A stretch of DNA of 64,000 nucleotides from Lucinisca nassula (taxonomy: Eukaryota > Mollusca > Bivalvia > Lucinida > Lucinidae): assembly GCA_963580285.1 (NCBI GenBank), contig OY757019.1, forward strand, positions 64,066,587 through 64,130,586. Direction: 5' to 3'. Shown here one piece after another: positions 20,577 to 31,664 of the stretch. Made by a program: the position numbers and the translations under genes. The notes below the pieces were generated by a model, which searched no databases, was not told the origin of the DNA, and saw only the letters and a program-made list of their open reading frames with translations. How positions within the stretch are numbered: the stretch's first letter is position 1; each line of letters opens with the position of its first letter.

Positions 20577-23272
20577 TTAGCTCACCTGGAGCAAAGCTCC
20601 AGGTCAGCTTGTGCCGTGGCCTGTTGTCCGTCGTCCGTCCGTCAGTCGTCCGTCGTTAGCTTTTCACATTTTCGACATCTCCTCCCAAACCATAGGTTGG
20701 ATTGAGTTGATAATTGGTGGGAGGCATCATTGCAACATGGAGATCCAGAATTGCTAAAATCCTTTTGTTCCGATATCCAAGATGGCAGCCATCTTGAAAT
20801 TCTTTTAACGACATCTCCTCTCAAACCAAAAGTCAGATTGAGCTGAAATTTCATAGGAGGCATCGGGGTGACATGGAGATTCAGAATTGCTAAAATCGTT
20901 ACGGTCCGTTATCCAAGATGGCCACCATGGAAGCCATCTTGAAATTCTTTAAACGACATCTCCTCCTGAACCAAAAGTCGGATTGAGCTGAAACTTTATG
21001 GGAAGCATCGGGGTGACATGGAGATTCAGAATTGCTAAAATCGTTTCGTTCCAATATCCAAGATGGCCGCCATGGCAGCCATCTTGAAATTCTTTAAACG
21101 ACATCTCCTCTCAAACCAAAAGTCAGATTGAGCTGAAACTTCATGGAAGGCATCGGGGTGACATGGAGATTCAGAATTGCTAAAATCGTTCCGGTCCGTT
21201 ATCCAAGATGGCCGCCATAGCAGCCATCTTGAAATTCTTTAAACGACATCTCCTCCTAAACCAAAAGTAGGATTGAGCCGAAACTTGATGGGAAGCATCG
21301 GGGTGACATGGAGATTCAGAATTGCTAAAATCGTTCCGTTCCAATATCCAAGATGGCCGCCATGGTGGCCATCTTGAAATTCTTTAAACCACATCTCCTC
21401 TCAAACCAAAAGTCAGATTGAGCTGAAACTTCATGGGAGGCATCAGGGTGACATGGAGATTCAGAATTGCTAAAATCGTTCCGGTCCGTTATCCAAGATG
21501 GCTGCCTTGGCAGCCATCTTGAAATTCTTTAAACGACATCTCCTCCTGAACCAAAAGTCGGATTGAGCTGAAACTTGATAGGAAGCATCGGGGTGACATG
21601 GAGATTCAGAATTGCTAAAATCATTCCGTTCCAATATCCAAGATGGCCACCATGGCAGCAATCTTGAAATTCTTTAAACGACATCTCTCAAACCAAAAGT
21701 CAGATTGAGCTGAAACTTCATAGGAGGCATCAGGGTGACATGGAGATTCAGAATTGCTAAAATCGTTTTATTAAGATATCCAAGATGGCTGCCATGGCAG
21801 CCATCTGGAAATTTTTTAAATTATCTCCTCCCAAACCAAAAGTCAGATTGAGCTGAAACATGATGAGAGGCATCAGGGTGACATGGAGATTCAGAATTGC
21901 TAAAACATTTCCTATTTTGGTATTGTCTGCACAACAGCCGTTTTATTTATCATTTGATTTTAACCAAACTTACACACAAATCGTACCACCACAAGATCTT
22001 GGTTCCTTTCTTGAACCATGCATATCACATCAAGGGTACCAGAGTTATGGCCCCTGAAAGGGCAAAAATTTTCTGTTTTGGTCTTGTTACATAGACTTAT
22101 ATAGGGAAAAGCTTTAAAAATCTTCTTGTCAGAAACCAGAAGGCCCAGGTCTTTGATATTTGGTATGTAGGTTTGTCTGGTGGCCCTCTACCAAAGTTGT
22201 TCAAATTATAGCCCTGGGGCCCAAAATGCCCCCGCCCCGGGGCTCACTGGTTTTACATAGACTTATATAGGGAAAAGCTTTAAAAATCTTCTTGTCAGAA
22301 ACCAGAAGGCCCAGGTCTTTGATATTTAGTATGTAGCTTCGTCAAGTGGACCTCTACCAAAGTTGTTCAAATTATAGCCCTGCAGTCCAAAATGCCTTCG
22401 CCCCGGGGCCAACACGTTTTACATAGACTTATATATAGGGAAAAGCTTTAAAAATCTTCTTTTCAGAAACCAGAAGGCCCAGGTCTTTGATATTTGGTAT
22501 GTATTTTTGTCTAGTGGACCTCTACCAAAGTAGTTCAAATTATAGACCTGGAGCCCAAAATGCCCCCGCCCTGGGGCCCACTGGTTTTACATAAACTTAT
22601 ATATAAGGAAAAGCTTCAAAAATCTTCTTGTTTAAGAAAAACCTTGTTATCCCTCTAGCGAATACATTTATTAATGAATTTTAATATAACTGCACACAAT
22701 CGTTGGCTATATAAACAAGTTCGACTTACAGGGTCCTGGGCTCAAGGTCAAAGGTCACTAGCTATTTTTAGAAAAACCTTAACATAGCTCAAGTGCCTAC
22801 ATTTATCGATGGATTTTAATATAACATTCCACAAATGTTTGATATGATAATATCTTAAGCATATTTACTTTCAGGGTGCTTGGGTGACAGGGTCAAGGTC
22901 ACTGTGGCTATTATATAGAAAAACTTAGTCATCGCTCTAGCGCCTACATTTATTGATGGATTTTGATATAACTTCATTCAATTGTTGGATATGATATTAT
23001 CTGGAGCAGGTTTGACTTTCAGGGGCCTGGCCTCAAGGTGAAGGTCACTATGGCTATTTTTACAAAAACTTTGTCATTACTCTAGCGCCTACATTTATTG
23101 ATGGATTTTGATATAACTTCACGCAAATGCTTGGTATTATCCAGGTCTATTAAGTCGGACTTTCAGGGTCCTGGGTTCAAGGTCAAGGTCAACGTGGCCT
23201 TTGATACTTGGTAAATAGCTTCCTATCTCTTAGCTCAGGTGAGCGATATAGGACCATCATGGTCCTCTTGTT
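20577..23272 (+). mobile_element. Helentron/HINE-like element with a mixed array (element 12)
   Basis: 5' TTAGCTCACCTGGAGC with stem CTGGAGC-AAA-GCTCCAG (20586-20602) and GTCCGTCGTCCGTCC. Eight units of about 145 bp (20665-21900) carry aagatggc/gccatctt words. Then come about three units of 165-175 bp (22085-22640) and about four units of the element 8 type (22640-23215). The 3' end has GCTCAGGTGAGC (23233-23244), hairpin GGACCATCATGGTCC (23251-23265) and TCTTGTT (23266-23272). The mixture of unit families suggests fusion of arrays. Confidence 0.83.
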
Positions 23273-24083
23273 ATTGGAATATTTCCTACTTTGCATCTGT
23301 GTATACCCAATTTGTGTTCTATTTTAGACACTCTTCGAAATGCATATGCTATTTATAGCATGTGAGGTGATGTTTTGGTAAATTTTCACTGTAGTTTTCC
23401 ATTGCTAGTATTACTAAAAGTTGGACAGAAAAAAAATCTGTAAATTCTGTAACACTAGCAAAATTTCAAAAGGTTACTAAAACTGTTCTAAATTGTTAAT
23501 GGGCACTTTTATTTAACTCAGAATATATGTAACCACTGTCAGTCTTATCTGGACCATTTTTTCAATTGGAAGACAGATTTGTTCTATGATGAATTCAAAG
23601 TTTTCTGTCCATCAAATCTCTTTTTGCTAATGTTACTTGGACAGAATCCTTTTAACTAAGTTATGAATATATGTAATAGTGGGAAATCAAATTATATATT
23701 GACGATTTTAAACGATTTTGACAGAAATGTATTCAATATTATCTACTATTTAACTTGTATTGGTAAGGACTTCTAGTTTTGGTAACATTTTGTGCTAGCG
23801 TTATTCTGTCCAACTAACACTAGCATAGGGAGCTTTTCAAAAAAGTGGACAGAATTAACTCCCACCTACTATGGGTTACTAGATTTGCAGTCTGATAAGT
23901 TTCAGCAGAAAAAAAAAATAAACATTGTGCTGTGGGTTTGTTTTTATGCCAAATAGTCTGAAAGTTTTTATGCCAAATAGTCTGAAATACAAGAAAACCA
24001 TAATTTATATATATGAAAATAAAACTATTTTGCTTCAATATCACAAAATAAGCATCTACTTAATTTCTGTCCACATGTAACAT
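23273..24083 (+). repeat. Dispersed repeat R, copy 1
   Basis: The first about 190 bp (attggaatatttcctac... to ctgtaacactagc) are closely similar to 44248-44620, apart from a MITE present only in the second copy. The rest contains several imperfect palindromes of GCTAGTGTTAC with GGACAGAA. There is no coding frame of note. Confidence 0.75.
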
Positions 24084-25283
24084 TACCCCTGCGAGAATTT
24101 CAAGAACAGTTCAAGAATTGTTCTTGCACAGTTCTTGAACAAATGTTCAAGAACTGTGCAAGATTAGCTCTACAAAAGTTCAGTTACAGTTCTAGAAAAG
24201 TTCAAGAACGTTAAATGGCCCATTTTATGTTCATGAACTGTTCAAGAACTGTTCCAGAACTAGTTTAGAGAACAGTTCTTGAACTGTTCTGAAGGAAATT
24301 TCATGAACACTTTAAGAACAATGATTCTGATATATGTGTCAGAACAGTTCAAGAACTGTTCTTGAACAGTAGTTCAAGAACAGTTCTGGAAAATTTCTTA
24401 AAACAAAAAGGGCCATTTAACGTTCTTGAACTATTCTTGCACTGTTCTAGGACCAATCTTGCACAGTTCAAGAACTGTTCTCTTTTTGTTCTAGAACAAA
24501 TCTTGCACAGTTCTAGAACAAGTATTCTAGAACAGTACACTTTTCTGGAACACTGTTCTGAAGGAAATTTTCATGAACACTTTAAGAACAATGATTCTGA
24601 TATATATGTCAGAACAGTTCAAGAACTGTTCTTGAACAGTAGTTCAAGAACAGTTCTGGGAAAGTTCATAAGAAAAAATGGGCCATTTAACGTTCTTGAA
24701 CTATTCTTGCACTGTTCTAGGACCAATCTTGCACAGTTCTAGAACTGTCCTCATTTGATTCTAGAACCAATCTTGCACAGTTCTGGAACAATTATTCAAG
24801 AACAGTACACTTTTCTGGAACATGAATCTGTTCAAGAACTGTTCAAGAACTGAACAGTTCTCAAAATGTACTCAACTGTTCTTGAACATTTGATGAATAT
24901 GAAATGGGCCATACTGTTCTAGGCCGATCTTACACAATTCTAGAACAATTGTTCAAGAATAGTTCACTTTTCTGGAACTTGTATCTTTCTAGAACTGTTC
25001 CAGAATTGAACTGAGTTTCAACTGTTCTTGAACAATTCATGAACATCAAATGTGCCATTTAACTTTCTGGAACTATTCTTGCACTGTTCTAGGACAAATC
25101 TTGCACAGTTCCAGAGATGTTCCTTTTGTTCTAGAACCAATCTTGCAGTTATTGCACAACTGTCCAAGATTTGATCTAGAAATGTTCTAGAATTGTTCAA
25201 GAACTGTGCAATATTTGATCTAGAAAAGCTCTGGTACAGTTCAAGAATGGCCCTGGCCCATTTTACTGTTCAGAACATGTGGA
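24084..25283. repeat. Palindromic-word array (GTTCTTGAACAGTTC)
   Basis: Opens with TACCCCTGCGAGAA (24084-24097) and then about 1.2 kb of AAGAACTGTTCTTGAAC words, each self-complementary. A larger repeat of about 300 bp is visible (24260-24560 against 24550-24850, sharing gggccatttaacgttcttg). Open frames within it exist on both strands because the array is palindromic. Confidence 0.85.
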
Positions 25284-25590
25284 TAAACTAGCTTTTTACA
25301 TTGATGACTTTTAAATGTAAAATTCCTGGGCATTCATTTGAACAATTTTTTTAATTTTTGCTCCTTGCATCTGTAGATCTCACTCTTTCAAAGGCTTAAA
25401 GTTATTTGCCAGTGTCCGGTATCGGACAAAAAGTATGCCCAGAAGAGTGATTACAGACAGTCAGGTGCCTAAATATTTTACTATTCAGTCTTTTTTTTAA
25501 ACTGAGTCAATATTCAGAATATTTAATATGTCAGCTCTTTATACCTTGTTATCTGATCCTTTGTGTAAGACTCAATATAAGCAGCAATGT
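25284..25590. other. No recognisable feature
   Basis: AT-rich DNA between the word array and the next inverted-repeat element. I see no gene, hairpin end or tandem repeat. Confidence 0.5.
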
Positions 25591-25591
25591 A

Positions 25592-25762
25592 ACAAAACCA
25601 ACAATGTGGCTATGTGTCCTTCCATGGCTCTGATCTGCCTGGGCATCTGCCCAAACTGATCAGAGTTATCCCTATGCACTCACTGGATAGCTAAGGACCA
25701 GTCAGGCAGTCAATGATCAGACTTGGTGGACCTGAGCCTAAAAGCCACATTGTTGGTTTTGT
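25592..25762. mobile_element. MITE-like inverted-repeat element, 171 bp
   Basis: Perfect 20-bp inverted arms ACAAAACCAACAATGTGGCT at 25592-25611 and its complement at 25743-25762. Weaker pairing extends outward for another 15-20 bp (ctcaatat-type words on both sides). An internal palindrome CTGATC...GATCAG is present. The target duplication is unclear. Confidence 0.65.
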
Positions 25763-26039
25763 CACGATGCGGCTCAATATTATGTAGAATTCCCTGACAG
25801 CTGAGTATGTTATTGTGGTAACAATATATACTGAAAGTCAGTTAACAAGGTCAAGGTCACAAGTGAATGTCATATAACATTATTTAAGCAATTTGAGCAA
25901 CATCAAACAAAAAGTTCTTAACCAGTACGGTCATGAGATTAAAACTGACTCAGGTAGGCTAGGACCCACCCCCTACACACACACAAAATGGCTAATTTTT
26001 TTTTTCGTGATCTTGCCACAGACCAACACTAGCTCACAA

Positions 26040-26225
26040 CAACCTTATTTTAAGCCCTTATTTGAATCCTTTTCTACCTTGCCCTAAGCTAGTGGTGAGC
26101 TCGCCAACAGCTTGAATGTTTAAACTAGTTCGCCGTGAGCTGACCACGAGCTTGTGATGAGCCCACCACAAGTTGGTGACGAGCTTGCCACTAGCTCATG
26201 GTGAGCTTGCCATTAGTTAAGTGTC
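26040..26225 (+). repeat. GAGCTTGCCACTAGCTC word array
   Basis: About eight irregular copies of a 20-22-bp word built around GAGCT/AGCTC, such as gagcttgccactagctcatgg with variants. Words of similar composition recur at 37055-37230. Confidence 0.7.
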
Positions 26226-26376
26226 ATCTGCAGGAAAAGGTTCCATTTATGCGAGCTTGTTAAGAACCACGACCAATGTGGATTCAAGGTCATTGCAAGT
26301 TAAGAACTGTTAATTGGCATGTGCAAAAGTTCATGTCGGCCAGACAGACATATAGCCAGACAACACCATAACATAG

Positions 26377-26402
26377 TATGTCTTTTCTTCAAAAGGGACA
26401 TA
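26377..26402 (-). repeat. Possible minus-strand 5' hairpin of a Helentron-like element
   Basis: On the minus strand, TATGTCCCTTTTGAAGAAAAGACATA forms a hairpin and is followed by a GTCTGTCTGGCC tract (about 26330-26350), the order seen at 5' ends elsewhere. No matching 3' end was found at lower coordinates, so the element may be truncated. Confidence 0.4.
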
Positions 26403-26690
26403 TAAAAAAGTCTTATTTCAGACTATTTATCAATTTTCTTCAGCTTTATTGATAGCAAATAAAAAATGACCTAAATAAATAGACAGCATAGTATTTAAAT
26501 GTCTTTTAAAAAAAAAAACCTTCTAAAGATAGAAGTTTTGGACTAGTCAACTTGAATTTTTTTCCGAGTCACAAGAGGTAAAAGTGATTGATGATTGATA
26601 ACACTACTGGACACACAAACAAATTTCAACACTGTCATGATTCTTTAAAACAGGATTCACCAAGTCTTCAGATCTTTTCCTTTGTTCACT
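26403..26690. other. No recognisable feature
   Basis: AT-rich DNA with short A and T runs. Nothing I can support as a gene or element. Confidence 0.5.
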
Positions 26691-26763
26691 TTGGACTCCT
26701 TTTAGAATGGAATTATTTTATGTGAAGACATCTAACACAGATTCATGTTGATTTTGGGATCCT

Positions 26764-26957
26764 CATGTTAACGCACCTATGAAAAATAATGCTTTTTTAT
26801 TTCTCCTAAAAGCATATATTGTGAGCACTCATTAGAATGGCCTCACCCAGGCAATTCTGGCTGATTCCAACGAGTACCCACAATCTATGCTTTTAGGTAG
26901 TATTAAGGAAAAAAAAGAGTATATTCCCTATCTTCATCACATAGGTGTGTTAGCATG
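26764..26957. repeat. Compound inverted repeat, about 194 bp
   Basis: Outer arms CATGTTAACGCACCTATG (26764-26781) and CATAGGTGTGTTAGCATG (26940-26957) pair with two mismatches. Inner 26-bp arms (26805-26830 and 26872-26897) pair with about four. Direct repeats of about 30 bp (ttaga/gg..ggaattac/t...gaagac) lie outside at about 26703 and 26963. A related palindrome with the GTGGGTAC/GAGCACTCAC core occurs at 39259-39294. Confidence 0.6.
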
Positions 26958-27049
26958 ATGTTTTAGGACAGGAATTACTTTTATGAAGACGCATCGAAAC
27001 TGTAACAATAATTCTTGAGAATAGGATTCAGATCTTTCTCAAGTTGATT

Positions 27050-27417
27050 TTACATGGCTCCTTTCAGTCCCAGTAGATCTCAATTTTGACTCCATGGCCT
27101 GTCTTACTAACTCCCTGGTGGCCATATTAGGGCTCCTTTTAGCTTCCATAAATGTCATTTTTGACCCCATTGCCTATCTAAGTGACCACATGGTGGCCCT
27201 TATTTGGGCTTCTTTTAGCTTCACTAGATGCAGTCCTGTCGTATCAAACCCGGAGGCAGTAACTCATATTAGGACTCCTTTTCCCATGGCATGTCTGACA
27301 GATCCCTTGTACCTTGTAGCTTCTGTAGATGTTACCTTTGACCCCATAGCCTGTCTAACTGACCCTCTGGTGGGTTCTGCTTTTCTGATGCAGATAGCTG
27401 CAAAGAGAAAGAACTAG
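27050..27417 (+). repeat. 75-bp tandem array with an open frame
   Basis: Units start CTCCTTTTAGCTTC at about 27056, 27131 and 27206, with later units shortened or diverged. Because 75 is a multiple of three, one frame stays open for 107 codons (27094-27417) and repeats the peptide words FDPIACLTDPLV and MACLT. An ATG and a stop are present, but there is no homology I recognise and the repeat alone explains the open frame. It is listed as a repeat, with a coding role possible but unsupported. Confidence 0.6.
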
Positions 27418-27494
27418 AGGTCTGAATCCGGAATTGTTTACCTGCTGATAATAAAAATAAATTAGATTTAAATCAGACGGCATGTAGTGCAAAA

Positions 27495-27807
27495 CTGAGG
27501 TTTATTGATTGTGTGTTTTGGGGTTTTATGGCCCTTTCAACCCATTAAGTTTATATCGAGCGTGGTCAGTTAACCTAACCACACCTTTCCTGTGCAGGCT
27601 TAGATCTAAGCGGTTAGCCAGTACTAAGTGCTCATACTTTCGCCAGTAACTGACAACTGCCCTTCTTGAATCAGCAGAAGGAGGAGAGTGACCATTGAAA
27701 ATATTTCATGATCAATTTCCACGGAAGTATGTGACCGAGCTGGGTATCGAACCAGCAACCTCTGGCTTCTCAGTCAGATGCGCTGCCGACTGCGTAAAGC
27801 CGCCCAG
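27495..27807 (-). repeat. tRNA-derived SINE, copy A
   Basis: Minus strand: a tRNA-like head (27807 down to 27734) with an A-box-like ACGCAGTCGGCAGCG and B box GGTTCGATACC, both RNA polymerase III promoter elements. The body has ctgattcaagaagggcagtt and aagcctgcacaggaaagg words, also found in the copy at 42444. It is too diverged in the acceptor stem to be a functional tRNA. Confidence 0.75.
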
Positions 27808-27911
27808 TCCAAGAGGAAATATTATAATGAGACATCAGAAACAGGCAAATATAAATCATGAGTATCATTTGAACAAATATTTTATCCCAGTCTCAAATGT
27901 TATTATGCAAG

Positions 27912-27965
27912 GCTGGCCGCTGTGGCTCAGTGTCAGATGCACATCAGACGGGTGATCAGAAAACA
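27912..27965 (+). repeat. Truncated tRNA-like SINE head, copy B
   Basis: GGCCGCTGTGGCTCAGTG resembles an A box region (TGGCTCAGTG), followed by an anticodon-arm-like tcagatgcacatcagacg. No good B box follows, so this is a degraded copy. Confidence 0.45.
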
Positions 27966-28264
27966 ACGACACGATTTCCAACAATAAGGCAGTTTTGTGG
28001 GTGAAGACTCAGATCGGCCTCCTTATCTACTTACTGTAACCAGAGACTACAGTTTACATGGCTTCCACTGATGGTTGATAAGACTAGCAAAGGCTCTGAT
28101 CAGACTGCACCAGTGAACATTTGCTAGTCGCCAATGCAACATTGTTGGTAATCACATGACGCGGTAATCTGTTACCCTTATTGCCCTGATTGACAAAAAT
28201 GCGATGCATGAAAGAAGTAGAAGTTTCTTGCCATATACAGCTATATGAGTGAGTGTCAGATTGT

Positions 28265-28411
28265 TAAATCCCACCAAAAGCTAGGGTCAATTACGGAGAT
28301 GGGACCTCGGTTTAAAGTCATCTGAAGGACTGGAGAAGCCCGGGATTGAACTCAGGACCCCTGGATCACAAGGTCAATAGCTTATATAACCACTGCACCA
28401 CAGAGGCTTCT
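28265..28411 (-). repeat. tRNA-derived SINE, copy C
   Basis: Minus strand: GCCTCTGTGGTGCAGTGGTT head with B box GAGTTCAATCCC and a 3' body running to about 28265. The head lies in the order expected for a polymerase III SINE. Its sequence differs from copy A, so it belongs to a second family. Confidence 0.65.
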
Positions 28412-28629
28412 ATATATATCTATGTGTACCCCTCTTTCTTTCTTCTGTAAGTCCACTGGTTCATGTTTGAACATCGTGTCCGGTTTTGCAGGATGAAAAC
28501 CAACAATTAATCATTTTGATGTAAAACACACACACAATTAATCATGTTCTTTAGCCTGCACAGCTTCCTGATACGATTTCTTGTCATCCTTGCAAATGTT
28601 ACTAAGAAAAGCATGTTCCGTCACCGACG

Positions 28630-28700
28630 AATTCGCCTACCCCGGGGATAGAACCCAGGACCTCTAGCACTAGAATCCTGTGAACTAACCACTAAGATTT
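28630..28700 (-). repeat. tRNA-like SINE head, copy D
   Basis: Minus strand: TTAGTGGTTAGTTC (A box-like) and GGGTTCTATCCC (B box-like) about 30 bases apart. The body is not obvious. Confidence 0.5.
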
Positions 28701-28868
28701 TCACGTGATTTTTTTTTTACTTCTTTATTTAAAGTCGGTTCCAGGCTTTATGACAATTAAGCGGCTGCACGCAAGAGGGCGGAAAACTTATACTGTGTAG
28801 GGCTTTTCCCATTTGTATACCACGTAATCCGCCGAAAAAGTACGAGCGGTTATGGAAAATAGTTCTCA
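28690..28868. repeat. Left arm of a long inverted repeat
   Basis: This arm is the diverged reverse complement of 31236-31430. Shared landmarks are the CACGTG/TACGTG-A10 stretch, the ctgtgcag/ctgcacgc region and TTTTTCGGCGGATTACGTGG against TTTTTCGGCAGATTACGTGG. Element 13 occupies the loop. Confidence 0.7.
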
Positions 28869-28874
28869 CATTTT

Positions 28875-31153
28875 TTAGCTCACCAGAGCCGAAGGCTCCG
28901 GGGGAGCTTTTAGGATAGGCAGTTGTCCGTCGTCGTCGTCTGCGTCTGCGTCTGCGTCGTCAACACTTTCAAACGACATCTCCTCTGAAACCACTGGGCC
29001 GATTGAGTCCAAATTTCATCTGTAGCATCCTTGGGTTGGGGGATTGAAAGTTTGTGTTTTTTATGAAATTCGGCTCATTGGTTTGGTTGCTATGGCAACT
29101 TAGAGTTTCCATAGACTTATAATGGGGAAAATTGAAAAATGGCATTTACTGCCAAGCCACTGCAGATATTTTGACAAAACTTTCATAGAAATATTCCTTA
29201 GGCAATCTACTATCTGCCATATGATTTTAGGCCTACTGCTCATTTGTATTGGTTGCCATGGAAACCAAAATGAAAAAATAGAAAAAAAAATACTTAAAAA
29301 ATCATCTCCTCAGAAACCGTATGCTCTATGAGGCTGAAAGTTTATGGAAATATTCACCATATTTGCCTTTACAGGTTTTGTGTTTTTTATGAAATTCGGC
29401 TCTTTAGTTTGGTTGCTATGGCAACTTAGATTTTCCATAGACTTATAATGGGGAAAATTGAAAAATGGCATTAACTACAAAGCCTTTGCAGATATTTTGA
29501 CAAAACTTTCATAGAAATGTTCCTTTAGTAAACTTCTCTCAGCCATATGCTGTTATGTCAACCGGGGGGTCCAGTAGGTTGTGCCGGGGCCATGCCCCGC
29601 CCCCAGTACTTCATAAAATGACTTATATCTCAGAAACCTTACAGATCCCCACCCCTAAACCATATATATTCTTGTTCCTATTAATAAGACGCATTCAGTG
29701 ACACCAACCTGGAGGTCCTCCGGGATGTGCCGAGGCCATGCCCCACCCCCTCCACTTCATAAAAGGCCCAATATCTCGGAAACAATTCAGATCCCCACCC
29801 CTGAACCCTATATACTCTTGTTCCTTATGATAAGACGCATTCAGTGACATCAAACTGGGGGTCCCCCGGGATGCGCCGGGGCCATGTCCCGCCCCTCCAG
29901 GCCCAATATCTCGGAAACCTTACAGATCCGCACCCTTAAACCATATATATTCTTGCTCCTTATGATAAGACGCATTCATTGACCCCAAATTGGGGGTCTT
30001 CCGGGGTGCGCCGGAGCCATGCCCCACCCCTTCACTTCACAAAAGGCCATATATCTCAGAAACTGTTCAGATCCCCACCCCTAAACCATATATGTTCTTG
30101 TTCATTATGATGAGACAAATTCAGTGACACCAACCTGGGGGTCCCCAGGGATGTGCTGGGGCCATGCCCCACCCCCTCCATTTCATAATATCACAATATC
30201 TCGGAAACCTTACAGATCCCCACCCCTAAACCATATATATTCTTGTTCCTTATGATAAGACACTTTCATTGACACCAACCTGGGGGTCTCCCTGGGCCTT
30301 GCCCCACCCCTGCACTTCACAAAAGGCCTTATATCTCAGAAACTGTTCAGAGCCCCACCCCTAAACCATATATATTCATCTTCCTTATGATAAGGCACAT
30401 TCATTGACACCAGCTTGTGAGTCCCCGGGGCATGCCCGGGCCTTGCTCCACCGCTTGACTTCATTAAAAGCCACATATCTCAGAAATAGTTCAGATCCCC
30501 ACCCCTAAACCATATATATTCTTGTTCCATATGATAACTCATTCAGTCACACCAACTTGGGGGTCTCTTTGTGCTGAGGCAATGTGCCCCGCCCTTCCAT
30601 TTCATAAAAGGCCATATATTTCAGAAACCATTCAAATCCCCACCCCATATTCATATATGTTCTTGTTCCTTATTATTAGCACACCTACTGTAGGGGTGTC
30701 CGCAGGGGCCATTCCTCTCCTTTATCACTTCATGAAAGGATATCTTGGAAACCGTTCAGATTCCCACCCCTAAACCATATATATACTTGGTCCTTATGAT
30801 GAGACACATTTAGGGACAACAATCTTGGGCTTTCCTGGGAACGACAGGGCATGCTCCAACCCCTCCACTTTTATCTCCAGCCATGCAGATCCCCACTGCT
30901 AAACCATATATATTCTTGTTCTTTGTGATAAGACACATTTAGTGATACCAACCAGGGCTCCATTGGGTCCATGCCCCACCCCCTCTACTTCATAAAAGGC
31001 CTAATGTTTCATATACTGAGTCCACATTGATGCTCATTTGGATATGGGGGTTCATTTGGCAGATTAAAATGATACCATGTTAAAATACATGGCTGCAATT
31101 TGGCAGTGCCCACCTGAGCTCTGGTGAGCATAGTGGCCCATGGGCCTCTTGTT
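28875..31153 (+). mobile_element. Helentron/HINE-like element, 147-bp units (element 13)
   Basis: TTAGCTCACCAGAGCCGAAG with hairpin 28877-28908, (GTC)n and (TGCGTC)n tracts to 28960, and a 5' segment duplicated once (X-boxes at 29096-29109 and 29412-29425). The array has about ten 147-bp units. The 3' end shows GCTCTGGTGAGC (31119-31130, exact inverse of GCTCACCAGAGC), hairpin GGCCCATGGGCC and TCTTGTT (31147-31153). It has the same family traits as elements 1, 10 and 22, but its units are more diverged. Confidence 0.88.
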
Positions 31154-31235
31154 TAAATTTTATCTCTAGAGGCAAATTAAAAACAATGGATTCGGTTCTA
31201 AAAGTGGATAAAGTGCTGAGTTTCACTTTCTATTC

Positions 31236-31430
31236 ATCGATTTTGATTTTCCGTATTGTTCGCACTTTTTCGGCAGATTACGTGGTAATACCGTATACAA
31301 TTGGGAAAACTCTAACGCAATATTTGTTTTCCATCCTCTCCTGTGCAGTGGCCTTATCGTCATATAGCCAGGAGTCGTCTGCGATAAGCTGTGTTAAGTA
31401 AAAAAAAAATTTTACGTGAAAATCTTGGAA
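31236..31430. repeat. Right arm of a long inverted repeat
   Basis: Pairs with 28690-28868 (see that entry). Ends with GTAAAAAAAAAATTTTACGTGAAAATCTTGG-like sequence, which matches the left arm's far end. Confidence 0.7.
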
Positions 31431-31664
31431 TAATATTGCTTATACAGTTGACTCTCGTTATCTCGACCTCGCCTATCTCGACCCTATCTCTTATGTCGAA
31501 CCAATTTCTAAGTCCCATATAGTTCCCCTATATATTTATTGTATTTCAACTTCGCATATGTCGAACTACTTTTAAGTCGACCCTTCGGCTATCTCGCCCA
31601 TTATTTTCAGTCCCTAGATATATTTTTCACTGTTTTTACTAACGCCTATCTCGAACCGGGATTC

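Noticed and set aside
24349..24742. Leucine/serine-rich frames on both strands (ELFLHCSRTNL words)
   Set aside because: The array is palindromic, so open frames on one strand are mirrored on the other. No protein.
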